Source: Nissolia schottii (taxonomy: Eukaryota > Streptophyta > Magnoliopsida > Fabales > Fabaceae). Taken from it: 64,000 bases of DNA. Location of the stretch: NCBI GenBank assembly GCA_003254905.1, contig QANU01104974.1, positions 257,088 to 321,087 of the forward strand, in the 5' to 3' direction. Under the pieces are notes generated by a model that had not been told where the DNA came from, made no database searches, and worked only from the letters and a program-made list of their open reading frames with translations. This document shows, one piece after another, positions 26,420 through 38,410 of this stretch (the stretch's first letter is position 1; each line of letters starts with the position of its first letter). Made by a program: the position numbers and the translations under genes.

Positions 26420-27015
26420 TGTGTTTGGATAGGATACTTTTCATAAAGAAAGTATTTTTTTAAGAAGAAAAGTACTCATTAGAAAAAAAAAATTAACTCA
26501 CCAATTTTTTAAGTGAGTAATGTTCAACTTCTAAAAAAAAAGAAAAGAAGTGACTTTTAATAAATTAACTTCCAAAAAAAATCATTTTCCTTTATTAAAA
26601 ATTAGGGTAAAACTATTTTTTATGTAATTATACCTAATTAATTATTTTATCCCAAAATTTTTAAAGCACTCAATTTTTTTCTTAATTTGTTAAAATGAGT
26701 TAGGTTGATCCTTTTTTTATTTAACCACGTTTGAACAATGACATTACCCATATTTTAAAAATACAGTTAAATGTGATAAAAATGATTAATTGAGAATAAT
26801 TACAAGACTAAGAGAAGATTTTACCTTAAAAATTACACTAGTTATCTTAAAAAATAAAAAAATTATTTTAATAGGTAAATAAAGTACCTTTAAATATTGT
26901 TTGTCTCTCTTCCAAATTTGACTATGAAAAGAGTACTTTTGTTTTTTTCCTAAGCAAACATATTTGTAAGTACTTTTAATAATTCAAAGTACTTCTCAGA
27001 CATCCTATCCAATTG
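26420..27015. mobile_element. Possible non-autonomous DNA element with GGATAGGAT ends
   Basis: TTTGGATAGGATACTTTT near 26425 is mirrored by AGACATCCTATCCAATTG near 26998-27015, and AAAGTACTT motifs lie inside both ends. It is non-coding. No target duplication was found. Confidence 0.35.
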
Positions 27016-27643
27016 TAAATAAAAGGCTATGAAAATACAATGTAATAAATGCAATAGTATAGGTATTTGACGTATTTTACAATCGTATATAAATTGTGCA
27101 TGAAATTAGTGATATTATTCTCAATTTCATACAAGAGGGAAAACAATTGAAGTTAAAAAAGTGGTGTATTATTACCAATGTGTAGACTCCAAAAAATAAA
27201 AAGTGTGTCATCCATTAATAAATCAGGAATTATCTCCCGTGGTGGCTTAGCGATTCTAGGGGGTCAGAAGACAAGTTGTTTGGAGATTAAGTTTACTTGA
27301 TAGATAACTTGGTTTGGTGGATAAATATCGTAACTTGATGGCCAAGGATTCAATGTCTATGAATAAGATGAAGGCCAATAGTCAATTAGCATTATGGTTT
27401 GTTATGGTTATTAGCATCCTAAAAGCAGCCTGAGAATAAACAGTACATTTCGTTATTAATAGTTTGCAATGTTAGTTCTTTGAATACTAATTTTTGTTCA
27501 TACTTCCCCTGTTATAACATATTGAATGGAAGATGGGTTTAATCTGATTCTACTGAAAGGCAGATACATTCATTTGCAAATAACTATCACAATTTTCACC
27601 GTTTATTTATACTTTACACTTACATTCTAAGATGACAAAATTC

Positions 27644-29391
27644 TCAACAAGAAAGTCCTACAACATCATCAACAGCCTCATGTAATAAATGGTCCAAGAT
27701 TTTTTGTTCAAACCCCAAACAGATTTCCTCAAAATCTTCATACTCATACTCAGGCTTTGTTGTGCAATCTAACTCTCTTATATCCTTTTCTATCAAAGTG
27801 TGAATCTTCAACATCAATTCTGAGTAATATTCTGCTTCCTTGATGATGATGTCAGTGTAGGAAGAAGCACAATCTTTATTATTGCTTGTACAATCTTCAA
27901 CACCATCACTCAAGGACAGTAATGATGAAGATTTCCAATTTGACTTTGAAGCCAAGGGGCTTGTACCATCTGCAATAATAAGAATAATCACGTATTCAAT
28001 TTAGATGAAGTTCAAATGAAGCTGAAACTGTAACACTATGCAAGAATGCATGTAGCCACTTTTATATCTTCCCTTCACAAATGAGCAGAAAGTGTTTGAT
28101 AGCAATGCAGTAATAATTAACTGACAAAAATCATCAATGCAACCAAGATTCAATATCACTAATGTTTTAAAAAGAGAAAATGTATTCAGTTAAGATCCTA
28201 ACTTATAAACCTGTTAAATATATGTTTCTAAATGTTACCTAAAAAATTTTATGCCTTGGCCTATCTTCATATTAAAAGAATTTATGATAATACCAAAGAA
28301 TGTAATAAGAAATAATCATACCAAAGACAAAATTAGTGCACAGTTTGACCAGTTGATTTGAATCGGTTAGTCCAATCTTATTTTTGCAAACATTAATTTC
28401 AACCATTACTTAGGAATTTAAAAAAATAAATAATACAAAGAAGGAATTGGGCAAACAAACCTAGAGAATTAGCTCCATAAAGGGAAGGATAGTCATTGGT
28501 GTCTAGAACTGAAACTGGGCTGAGATTTTCTGAGTTGTAATCACTGACTGTCTTCTTCTTCGGTGGCTTCTGCTTTCTTATCTTTTTTGTGACACTTGAT
28601 TCAACAAACTCTTTCTTCTTCTTATTTGGAAATTGAGAGCTTGAGCTTGAACTGCCACTATTTTTGTAACCAGAACTCTTGGAACTTGGAGAGACACGAG
28701 TAGATAAATCTTTGGCCTCACTTTGTCTCTGAACCCTTTTACCATTCTTAGAAGAAGAAGAAGGAACCCTTCTAGGCTCATTCTTCAACTTTGAAATCTT
28801 CTTGTTCTTCCCTTGATTCCGCTCTTTCTTCAAAACAACCTCATTGTTCTTGCTCCCCTGTTTTTTCCCCTGCATCTTCCCCTGTTTCTCTTCTTCCAAC
28901 CTCATTTCCAATCCCCTTAAGTCAAATCCAAATCCAACTTCATGCTCCTTAATCACATTACCATCCCATTGAAACACAACAAGATCGTGGTCTTGCAGCC
29001 TACGAGCCGAAGCCGGAACCTCCCGAAACGACGCGGAGGTTTTCGCCCTCCGATGGCTATTGTTGGCCTGGCCTATATCAAAATTCAGCAAGTAGTCCAC
29101 AAAGTTCACTGACCTACTTCTTGGAACCGAATCCGGGGCGGCGCCTTTCGTCGAAAAATTTGATTTTGGAAGTGAATCAAGCCCCATTAGCCTTGCTACC
29201 ACTCCTGGGGTGGCTGCAATGTCTTCAAAAATTGCACCTTTTTTGGAATGCAAATGCACTTGTTCTGTTTCATCTGGTTCTGTAACATGATCAGATGGAT
29301 GCACTGGAGGACTAGTCCCATTTCCAGCACAGAGGAGAACATGTAAGAAGCCTGAGAAACAACCGGGTTTTGATCTTTCTGGTTTTGCCAT
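27644..29391 (-). CDS. TRM-like protein with DUF3741 and DUF4378-type motifs (two exons)
   Basis: Exons 29391-28461 and 27969-27644 join G|AT in frame to a 418-residue protein ending at a TGA; the intron is GT-AG. I chose the second in-frame ATG (MAKPERSKPGCFSG) because the first at 29466 adds only a poly-leucine stretch encoded by CTT repeats. Residues about 62-75 hold PGVVARLMGLDSLP, the DUF3741 motif (M3) of TON1-recruiting-motif/LONGIFOLIA-type proteins. A basic, serine-rich middle follows, with an M4-like LSPVSVLDT. The C-terminal exon has the YYSELMLKIH...FEQKILDHLLHEAVDDVVG pattern of the DUF4378 end. Known family members associate with microtubules or the TON1-PP2A complex and affect cell shape. 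The exact subfamily is not recognised, and this is a short member. Confidence 0.85.
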
Positions 29392-32300
29392 AACCAAATT
29401 TTCTAAAATGCTATGGGAAAGAAGAAGAAGAAGAAGAACTGATACTTGAGATGGTGGAATTGGCACTGGTTTTTGGATAGTGATGTTACAATGTAATGGT
29501 GAAAAGGGTTATTATCAATTATTAATAGAGGAGAGAGGTTGTTGGGTCAGAAAAATTAAAAAAAAGGTCAATGGGTTCCCACTAGATTCGAAGCTATTTT
29601 GCCATGAAAAGGTGTACGGAATGGTACATTGTTGAAGAATATGGCTTCCATTGAAGCCACTAATGCACATCATATACTTTAATAGAGAGAGAAAAAAATT
29701 ACAACTATAATAGTAAAAGGTAATATTATTTCTACATTATTAAAGAGAAAAAGGAACATTATCATAAAATCAACACAAAAATATTTACTAATAGCAAGTA
29801 AGGCCACAATTATTCTAGCATACAAATACCTTCATCGTCATAAAACTTCTAATAGTGCATTTTTTTATTCTAAAGGATAGCAACTTAGTTAGGAGGTAGT
29901 AGTATTAAAATACTACCGCGTAGTACTAAAAGTATATGAGACGAGTAGGCATTGACTCTAGTCCACACTCACACCAATGCATTATTCCAAGTAGTTCTTG
30001 TGGATCTTGTGCATGTAGTCCAAGTCCAACGTGTGAATGATGTGCTGTTTTTGCCATTTTAAAACAAGTGTGCTGCCGAAGTTGCTGACTTTTAAGGTCG
30101 GAGATAGCAATAGCTATGTGGTCCATATATTACAAGAGATGGGAATGGGGGGATTCTGTGACCACTGCTCCCATGAAGAACTTCACCGACATTGTTGACT
30201 CCTTTGTATGGTGTTTTTGGGGGATTGTGAGCCGGCCCAATTCATGCTGGTTTTGTAATGTTAAGTTTAATCAAATTGGGCCTTATTTAAAATGAAGTTC
30301 AATGCAATTAAGAAGTGGTGTGTTCATTTTGTCACTGAATTTGCAAAATGTGAGTTCAGTAAAATAACTCAATTTGATCTCTTAAATTCAAGCATTTGAG
30401 TCTATGTTTGTCTCTAAGAATAAAAACATTGCTTCGAAAGGTATGATATAGTGGCGTTGTATGCTTAAACAATGTAATAAGAATCATGCGGTCATGATCC
30501 CTTGACCCACCAACAACTAGTGAATAATTTAGGCTAGTCATCCTTTGTAATACATGTGTAGAATTTTTTCTATTAATGTCAAAGTATTAAGACCCTGTCA
30601 AATGGCATTGTTACGCACCTTTCCTAAATGCTTTGTGCATAGCACAAGTATCCATCTCTAATCCTTCATTCAATAAACAAAGAAATTTGTTAACACTTAA
30701 CACCAATGCATCAATGTAAGATATAGTAGACTATGTTATCAAAACATAACTTTTTAGTTTTTGGTTTTTAATCTCACTCACGTGATGTCAAAAGTGATTT
30801 AGAAAAATATTTATGATAAATCAAGTAGAGAAGAAGGCTCTTCACATTGATCTCGCCCCACGTATGCTAATTCGAACCGGACAAAGCTGGAGAAGAGGTC
30901 ATCAACGATGGACTTTTGTTCAGATGAATACAGAACACACTTGAAGGATTGAGATTTGTATCTGGACACATTGTGCGCACCACGATTATTGTTGTTCCTC
31001 ACCATTGTTGAACTCCGAAAGCTCTGATGCTATCACAAGATGGATTAATGACTGGTTTGAATTGACTTATAATAAAATATTCTTTCTAGTAGAGTATTTT
31101 TTGAGTAAAAAAATATATATAAAAAATTAAATTATGTTTAAATACTCCTAAAATTATAAATGTATTTTTTTATATTATAAAATAAGTACTTTTAAAAAAA
31201 AAATGTCAATCCAAATAAGTCTGAGAAATTAGAAAAACTTTATTTGTGATGACCTTAGTGGACGAAGTTCTATATGGTTACATTATACAAGCTTATATAT
31301 GCTAATAGCTTGGAGTAAATCGAATTATGGAGTGTGACTAGCTTATATTTAGCACGTTGCTCTCTATGGTATCATAAAGAACGGCAAATAAACAATGCTA
31401 TTTGGGGAGGAGTAATCATCCGAGTGATTCAAATAATGTTTTTGATAAATAAAATGAAATTGAGAATATTTTTGTTTTATCAGAAGGCATTTGCTGCCAT
31501 GCTCTGCACAACTAAGGGAGCACGGTACACTTTTGACCACAATAGCATTGTCTCCCTCTGTCCCACCCGTGGTCCACTTTCTTGCCGTTTCTTTATGGTG
31601 ACAGAGGAGGAGTGGGTGTGGTCGTTTGTTGATATTGAGTTTATTCAATTGTATCATGTATCTTTATAAAAAATGAAATTAAATTTCGTCCTCTAAACGG
31701 TAAAACGTTTAGGTCAGTCATTTTCTTCTTTAATTAATCTCTTACTTCTTTCACTAACGGACCATAGTCGTTAATGGATCACAATTCGGGTTTTCAAATT
31801 TTGTGGAACGTGAAATGGATCATCATTAATTGATTTAAGCTTTGGCTATTGTATGAGGTGTTTTTTGTTTCTTTAGAATCATGAGATTAAGATGTTTTTG
31901 TGTATAAACTTTTACATATATGTGCATAAACTTTTTTAAAATATGAAACTAAATCAAACTGAATTTGTGGTGCATTAAATAACGAAAAGTAATTGTTGCA
32001 CTTTCTCTCCATTTTTCCACTTACACTCTAAGCGTGTGGACTCACTTTATATTATCTACAAATTTTTGAATTAGCACAAACTTTTCAACAACAAAAAAAG
32101 TGACGAAAACTTAAACAAAAACGAAGACGAAGAAGAAAACTTTTGTACTCACATGTATAAAGTTTTGACTAAGAATACACAAACTTTTCTATACACTTAC
32201 ACAAACTTTTAATCAATTAAACATGCACAAACTTTTGAGCAAATATGCACAAACTTTTGAAAAGCCAAAAACAATAAATATGATGGAAACGAAAATGAAA

Positions 32301-35213
32301 ACTTTTGGATTCATATAGAATAAGATGGAAACGAAAAATAAATGATGGGAAATTGGGGAAGAAGAGAGAAAAATTAAATAATAAGGAAAAAAATACAAGA
32401 AACGCATATTAAGGAGAGTGAATTGTATAACGTTTTGCAAATTTTGGATTCTACACATAGCATTTCTCATTAGTTTCCTGAATTTTTCAAGATTTCTCCT
32501 TAAAATTTCAATGAAATTTCTCATTCTTTAACTCTTTGAACTCAGAAGAGTTCTACAAAATTCTTAAGAAGGTTTTCCTCGTTCCTGTTAAGACAATGTT
32601 TGGGTTGTGCCAAAACAAATTTACTCAAGCCAACTAGTAACGACGTTATTTTTGGCTTTCTCGCGCCATAACAATTTCGTTTTGGGTCCAAACAGAGTTA
32701 ATTGTGATTTGTTAATAGAATCAATATTAATGGAGGACAAAAGTGACAAGAGTTTTAAAGTTAAAAGGACAAAGTAATTCTTTTAATTTAGGATCAAATT
32801 GAATAAAGTGATTGGTAGTGATTGTAAAGTCACACACATAATTAACCATTAAAGACATAAAAAAAACTAAACATGAAAAATAAAATAAGTGTCAAATATG
32901 CAATTATCGCCAATACAATTAGAAGGCCAAATATGTATTTTAGCCATATATCTTGAGGGCAGGGGGAGTAAAGGAGGCACCTTATGCTAGTAATTTTTAT
33001 TTTTTTTGTACAATTTTCATAAATTAGTAATCAAAGACAATAGTTGGTTACAACAGTAAAGTTGATACTATAGATCTGGTTATAAAAAAAAAAAAACCTA
33101 AGAATACATTTAATGAGAGTTATACAACTTTATAAGGCAGACCAGAACATGGACCTCATCCGCATCACACTACAATTATACGCCAAATCTCATATCTATT
33201 CAAAGCATCTATAACCCATTTTTCTCATGTTGTATAGAAAGATAAACATCAAAACTAAAGCGCTTAACATGGCGGCAAACACAATGCTAATCAAGTTAGT
33301 ACTCCGGCAGCCAACTCCGTGATACACATCAAAACACCAGTCATTGTAGAAAAGAGGCCTATTGCCCCAAAACTGGCACAACCAACATCAACTAGCAAAG
33401 GCTGCCGATCTATTGTCTTCCACAAATACAATCTTCTTATTCAAGGAGTTGTTGCATCTGCAAGAACCCATAGCACTCTTTATTCCTTGATCCAAACATC
33501 CTGCAATCAAAAATCTTTCATCAACTACTAAGTAGGTGGGAGACAAAAGAGAAGATTAAAAAACACTTAACCAAAGAAAGAAGGGGTCGCTAGAAATTTT
33601 TCTATACTAGTATAAGTTAAACACAATTGTTAAAGCACAACTTTGGGGGTTTCAAAATCAATTTGAAGACACCTAAACCAATTCGCATCATTACTTATAT
33701 TCTTTGATTTTTAGGTTGAATTGATTTTCACAACCAATGGTAGGACTTGGGATTGATTTTGAAAAAAGTGAAAATTTATTACTTTTTTTTCAAAAATCGC
33801 TTTTAAAAGAATTATCGAATATAAATTAATTTACATCAAGATCACTTTTACTAAAGTCATTTTTCATACAATCAATTTTATCAATCATCAATTTCGGAAA
33901 AAGCAAATCCAAGCACATACTAATTAAATTCTCGTTGTAGAATTGTTTTACAAAACTCACGATTGGTACTTCTCTCTATCTATATTTGTGTGGTACATCT
34001 CTTATCTACTGGATTTCGGAGATGAATCAGAATCATGATAGAGCTATGATATGAATGGTGCAAATGGCAAAGATGCAACCATGTGGTCCCATAGCTTGCT
34101 CGCCAGTATATCACACAGCTGCATTACAAGCACATGGGTGGGCCAGCAATTGTGAACTATACCCTTATATTGCTCTTTGGGGCACAAGCACTAGCAATCA
34201 AATTCAGAACCAGCACAAAGATAATGACTAAACTTACATGAAAAATGATTTCGGATTTGTATCCTCATGAGAATTTCACTTAAGAAAAATTAGTGAAGTT
34301 TATACACTTAAATTAATAAAATAATTAAATGAGACTCATACGCAAAACTTATTTTATTAATTTAAAAATGTAAATCTCTCTTTCAGTGAGGTTCTTACTT
34401 TAAATGATCATTTTTTCAAGGAAAAGACCAACCTCATGAGTTCCGTAACTATTGATTATACCATGTCTTGATATATAAACGTGAAAAACGGAATCAACTT
34501 TGTTGATTCAAATGGAAGGGAGTCGAGTACTTTAAGCATTAAGTAAAAAAATTTATTAGGTATGTATTTTAAAAAATTAGTCTCGTGTTATACGAGTGGA
34601 TATTCTGAAACCAATAAAATAAACGTGAAAAGCGAAAAATGATGTTTATATGAAAAGTCATCGACAATAATTTAGGGTTTGAGAACAATATGCTCTGCTT
34701 AGTTGGGCCTACCCACCAAAAGCCGAAGAAGTGGAAGCACTATAGTTTTCAACCTTTGATTGAAGAGCATGACAGAATAGCCTATTACGTGACCCATCAT
34801 CTGAAACAATTGGTTGAGGATTATTAATAAGCAAAGAAAATGATAAAGCACAAGGAAAGTGACACCAATTGCTTCAATTCTATTTTCAATTACTATTACC
34901 ATCATTCAACTTTGGTATTTGAGTTTGAGGCATAACCATAATTTATGTGATGAAGATATCACTAATTCCTCCATCAAGAATAAACAATTTACAGACTCAA
35001 TTCTTCAATATCAGGCAATTACAACCGAGTTTGTCAGGCATCCATTCCCTTCACTTTTGAGTAATTTCATTAATTCAACTCTAATAGATTGTGGACTCAA
35101 ATGAGAGTGTACAAGCTTAGACACAATCTTCAAAGTTAAGGAGGGAACTGTGTCATCATATGCTTGATAATAATGTGGCTTTTCTTGTCTTCAAGAGGGT
35201 GAAAAAAAAAAAT
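29392..35213. other. Intergenic stretch between the TRM-like gene and FAD7
   Basis: No confident gene. A GAAGAAG microsatellite lies at 29417-29438 in the presumed leader of the TRM-like gene. Overlapping open frames on both strands at 31334-31669 look spurious. A coding-like fragment on the minus strand at 33196-33510 is listed separately. Near 31020-31035 the minus strand reads GATAGCATCAGAGC, weakly like a copia primer binding site, without other support. Confidence 0.45.
33196..33510 (-). pseudogene. Unrecognised exon-like fragment with a membrane segment
   Basis: On the minus strand an acceptor-like TTTTTGATTGCAG precedes a stretch that reads CLDQGIKSAMGSCRC and ENRSAAFA, then meets a stop. 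One reading shift gives VDVGCASFGAIGLFSTMTGV; another gives a 61-residue frame ending in a hydrophobic segment (ISIVFAAMLSALVLMFIFLY) and a short basic tail. It looks like the last exon of a gene or a decayed copy of one. I cannot name a family, and no upstream exon was found. Confidence 0.3.
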
Positions 35214-38200
35214 TTACTTTGATCTAGAAGAGCCACTAAGTTTAGGGTCTGTTTGGTAGTACACAACATCTCCAGTGTCACTAACATAATGGTCTTTCTT
35301 CAAGCTTCTTATCAAATCTCCAATGAGGTGAAATGGAAGAGGGCTGGACTTCTCCGGCTCCCGGTAATATCTTCCAAGCACTGGCTTAGCTGCCTCAGTC
35401 TACAAGTGTGGAAGCAAAGATAACATTCTAAGTTATGTAAATTCATGAAAATTACTATACTTTGATTGATGACTAAATATGTTTTTTTTAGTCCTAACTT
35501 TTTGAAGCTGACATCAATTTAGTTTCAGAAAAAGAAAAAAAAAATGACGTTAACCTAGTCTTAACACTTCAGTTTTAACATCAATTTCATCATTCTGCCA
35601 AATAATCAATAGCAAGAGAAGCTGCACTATAGGATGTGCCAAGAACCATCGCTCCCAAAAATTTAAGGTATTGGGTAGAGACAATTGAATAGTTCTTATA
35701 TTGAATAGTAAATCTCAAATTTGTCTCTAAGGTTGACAGCATCGGTCTAGTTCATCCTCAAGCTAAAGAAAGTACCGAGTTCGTCCCCAAGGTTGCCAAG
35801 TCAATCAAATTAGTCTCTCACTTGACTGACGTTGAAAGACTAATTTGATTGATTTTTGGCAATATCCGGGACAACTTCAATACTTTTCATAGCTTGGAGA
35901 AAACCAAACCAATTTTGCCAACCTTGAGGACGAATTTGAAGGTTTACTCATTAAATTGATCTCAAAAAGCTTTTTTAAGGCTAAACCAATGTCGAGTTCA
36001 AAATGTTATGACTAAAACGGATATTCACCCATGATTCATTTAAGAGTAGAGGGGTACTGACTGCTTCTATTAAGTGATAGTGTGGGATTTGAGGAAAGAG
36101 GTGATGTATGACATGGGTTCCAATGTCATGGTGGATGTTGTTAATCCATCCATAGTCACGATCAAGAGTTGTTAGCCCACCCCTAAGGTAACTCCATTCC
36201 TGTCCAAACATAATGAAGGATAAAGTTGTTAAGAAGAAAGATTGAATTCTCAAAATTCTAATAAAGTCACCATCAAAAAAGTAGAAAGTGAAAAAGAAAA
36301 TCAAGTTTTAGTTAACTTCCAATTTTTCCAAATTTATTCAAAAGTTGGAAAGAAAGGATACCTCTCCACGGTACCATGGTAATTTGTCTTCATGGCCATG
36401 GTGATGCAAGTAGGTCACAAAATCCAACCACATAACAAAACCCTAACAATTCCAAGCAAAGTCAAATTAGGACTACATATTTTGAGAACCTATTAAATGA
36501 AGTGTCTAAATTCAAAGTTATATGAAGAAAGATGGAACATACAATGTAAGGAATGCCATAAAGCTTGAGTAATTGAATTGGACCCATCACAAACCCTAGA
36601 CCAACTAGCAAAGCCACCATAGCTACCCAGCAAGTTGTTGAAGTGATGATGTCTTTTCTTTCACTTGGGACAAACAAGTCACTATTGGGGTCAAAGTGAG
36701 AACCAGTCTTCCCAGGACTCCTACTCCACTGAAATTAACATATCACCATAACAAAACTGTCAAATGACTCCAACCAGAACAAATAGCAACAAATGCTCAA
36801 GTTCTAGTATAAAAAAAACTATAGGGAAGCTTTTGGTTCCTGTCCTGAGATAGGAATGACGGAGATAGAGGGACACCAGAGACATATCTCCTGTGTCACT
36901 CCCTTTTGGAGATACAAAAATGTAAAAATTGTCTCAAGATAGAGGCAATTCTACCCTTCTCCAACCATGTTTCTATCCTAGGAAAGAAACCGAACGCTAC
37001 CTTAGGCAACACAACTTACAAGGTAGATAGGATATGCAAGCATTGGAAAAGGCACTGTGAATCTCAAAATACGTGTTACGGCGTCCAAGTTCTTGAAGAT
37101 TTTCTCAGGCAACTGCAACATTGACATTAAACATACTAGTTTAGGAACTTTGATTCATACAGAAAAACAAAAGAGCAAACAGATTCCCCTAAAAAGCAGA
37201 ACATATGTTTATCATCTCACCGGGTGCCAAGATTCATCATTTTCAACATGGCCATGGTTTTGATGATGAGTTCTATGACTGATTCTCCTGTTACAGTTCA
37301 GGATGACACAAGTTTCAAATACATGACTAGAAAACAATGCAAATTAGGATAAGTAACATATATAAAAACAAAAGAGGACTAGAAGGAGTGAAAGAGCATA
37401 CCATCCATGATATGGTACTAGAATTGAAGAGTGCAGCAGATGACCAAAAACACTGTTCAGCTTGGGATTGTTTGAAAAGCTTCCATGACCACTGCAAAAA
37501 NAAAAAAGAGTAATCACTAATCAGCAATCATATCCATTTGCAATCCAACTTCACCACCACCAATAAAAGAAAAAGGCCAATAAAAAAAAACTACATTAAA
37601 ATCTAAGAAGAAATGAGCTTATTCATATTCATTAAGACAAGAAGCTTTTGGAATCCAACTTCACCACCCCCAAAAGAGAAAGAAAAAAAGCCAATCAACA
37701 ATTGCATATAAGTCAAACTTATTCAAAGAGAAAAGATTGGAGTGTTGAAACTGGCTAATTAGAGTATTACCAACCATGACCAAGAACATCCTTAAACCAA
37801 TGCATCCGAGCAAAATTGCATCCAGATACATTGATTCAAAGACGCATCTAAAAATCAAAAGTGACATGTACAAGTGGACGGATCGAGCAGAATATCATTA
37901 CCAATCATGGCCAAGAACAAAGAGAGCCCAAAACATGGTCCCTTGAGCAGCCCAATAGAGAGGCCAAACAAGCCAGTTGTTGAGGTAAGCAGCAGCAGCA
38001 GCAAGCCCCAAAACCACGGCCACATCCCTCACCACATAGCTCATTGACCTCCATGGATCCTTCACCCAGCAGTGCTTTGGAATGGCTGCTCTCACATCAG
38101 CCAATTTGAATGGCGGTGGTGCCGCTGGGTCAAATCCAGCCATTTCTTCAACTCCATTAACCCCATTGATAGTTTTTCCCTCTCCACCCCCTTCTTCTTC

Positions 38201-38410
38201 AATGGTGTCAACCCTTAAGGGGGCACTCACCCTCAATTCCCAGCTTCTCGGTTGGTGGAACTTTAGATCTGAGAGTGGTGAGAAGCCTCTGTCTGGGGCT
38301 AAAAATCTGACCTTTGGGGGCTTGGTGCATGAGATGGCACCAGTTCCGGGTTTAGGGAACACTGGGGGAAGAGGCCTTAAGCCACATTCTGATAAGACCC
38401 ACGTTGCCAT
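35214..38410 (-). CDS. FAD7: Plastid omega-3 fatty acid desaturase (FAD7/FAD8 type, eight exons)
   Basis: Exons 38410-37902, 37491-37402, 37287-37221, 37112-37020, 36728-36543, 36442-36362, 36199-36062 and 35399-35214 (509, 90, 67, 93, 186, 81, 138 and 186 bp) give 449 residues. All introns are GT-AG. The enzyme adds the omega-3 double bond to linoleoyl and hexadecadienoyl groups on plastid lipids, using ferredoxin, to make trienoic acids. The three di-iron histidine boxes are intact: HDCGH at about 168-172 (split by intron 1), HRTHH at 204-208 and HVIHH at 371-375. The Ser/Pro-rich N-terminus starting [15 protein letters not shown] is a chloroplast transit peptide, and the C-terminus lacks the ER-retention lysines of FAD3. 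An in-frame ATG 14 codons upstream is possible but less family-like. FAD7 versus FAD8 cannot be decided. Introns 1, 4 and 7 carry repeats. Confidence 0.95.
35707..35951. mobile_element. Foldback MITE-like hairpin in FAD7 intron 7
   Basis: Arms of about 110 bases are inverted around 35828. The left arm includes TTGCCAAGTCAATCAAATTA and the right arm TAATTTGATTGATTTTTGGC; the outer ends pair AAATTTGTCTCTAAGG with CCTTGAGGACGAATTT. It is non-coding. The target duplication is not resolved. Confidence 0.6.
36822..37006. mobile_element. MITE with about 30-bp inverted ends in FAD7 intron 4
   Basis: The left end AAGCTTTTGGTTCCTGTCCT and the reverse of the right end TAGCGTTCGGTTTCTTTCCT match over about 30 bases. 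GGTTC/CGGTTT-type ends suggest a hAT or PIF/Harbinger MITE. It is intronic and does not disturb exon 4 (37112-37020). Confidence 0.5.
37540..37925. repeat. Diverged tandem duplication in FAD7 intron 1
   Basis: AATCCAACTTCACCACC occurs at about 37548 and 37653, each followed by an AAAAG...GCCAAT pattern. ATTACCAACCATGACCAAGA (about 37768) resembles ATTACCAATCATGGCCAAGA (about 37897), which is the exon 1-intron 1 junction. The intron thus contains a decoy of the true splice donor. Confidence 0.5.

Larger units (their letters stand above)
18216..27600. other. Long gene-poor AT-rich stretch
   Basis: About 9.4 kb with no recognisable protein-coding or RNA gene. It contains an intact 227-bp MITE (21403-21629), two related degenerate MITE-like stretches (about 22335-22570 and 23873-24060), a somewhat GC-richer island near 25190-25290, and a possible terminal-inverted-repeat element (about 26420-27015). 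The rest is unassigned. Confidence 0.5.

Noticed and set aside
27235-27390. A tRNA-derived SINE
   Set aside because: GTGGCTTAGCGATTCTAGG resembles an A box but the B-box candidate is poor and badly spaced.
31015-31040. A copia-type primer binding site
   Set aside because: GATAGCATCAGAGC is only partly similar to the tRNA-iMet complement and no LTR or gag is found next to it.
31334-31669. Overlapping open frames of 111 and 97 codons on opposite strands
   Set aside because: No domain, no splice context, no recognisable protein; one strand's bias explains the other.
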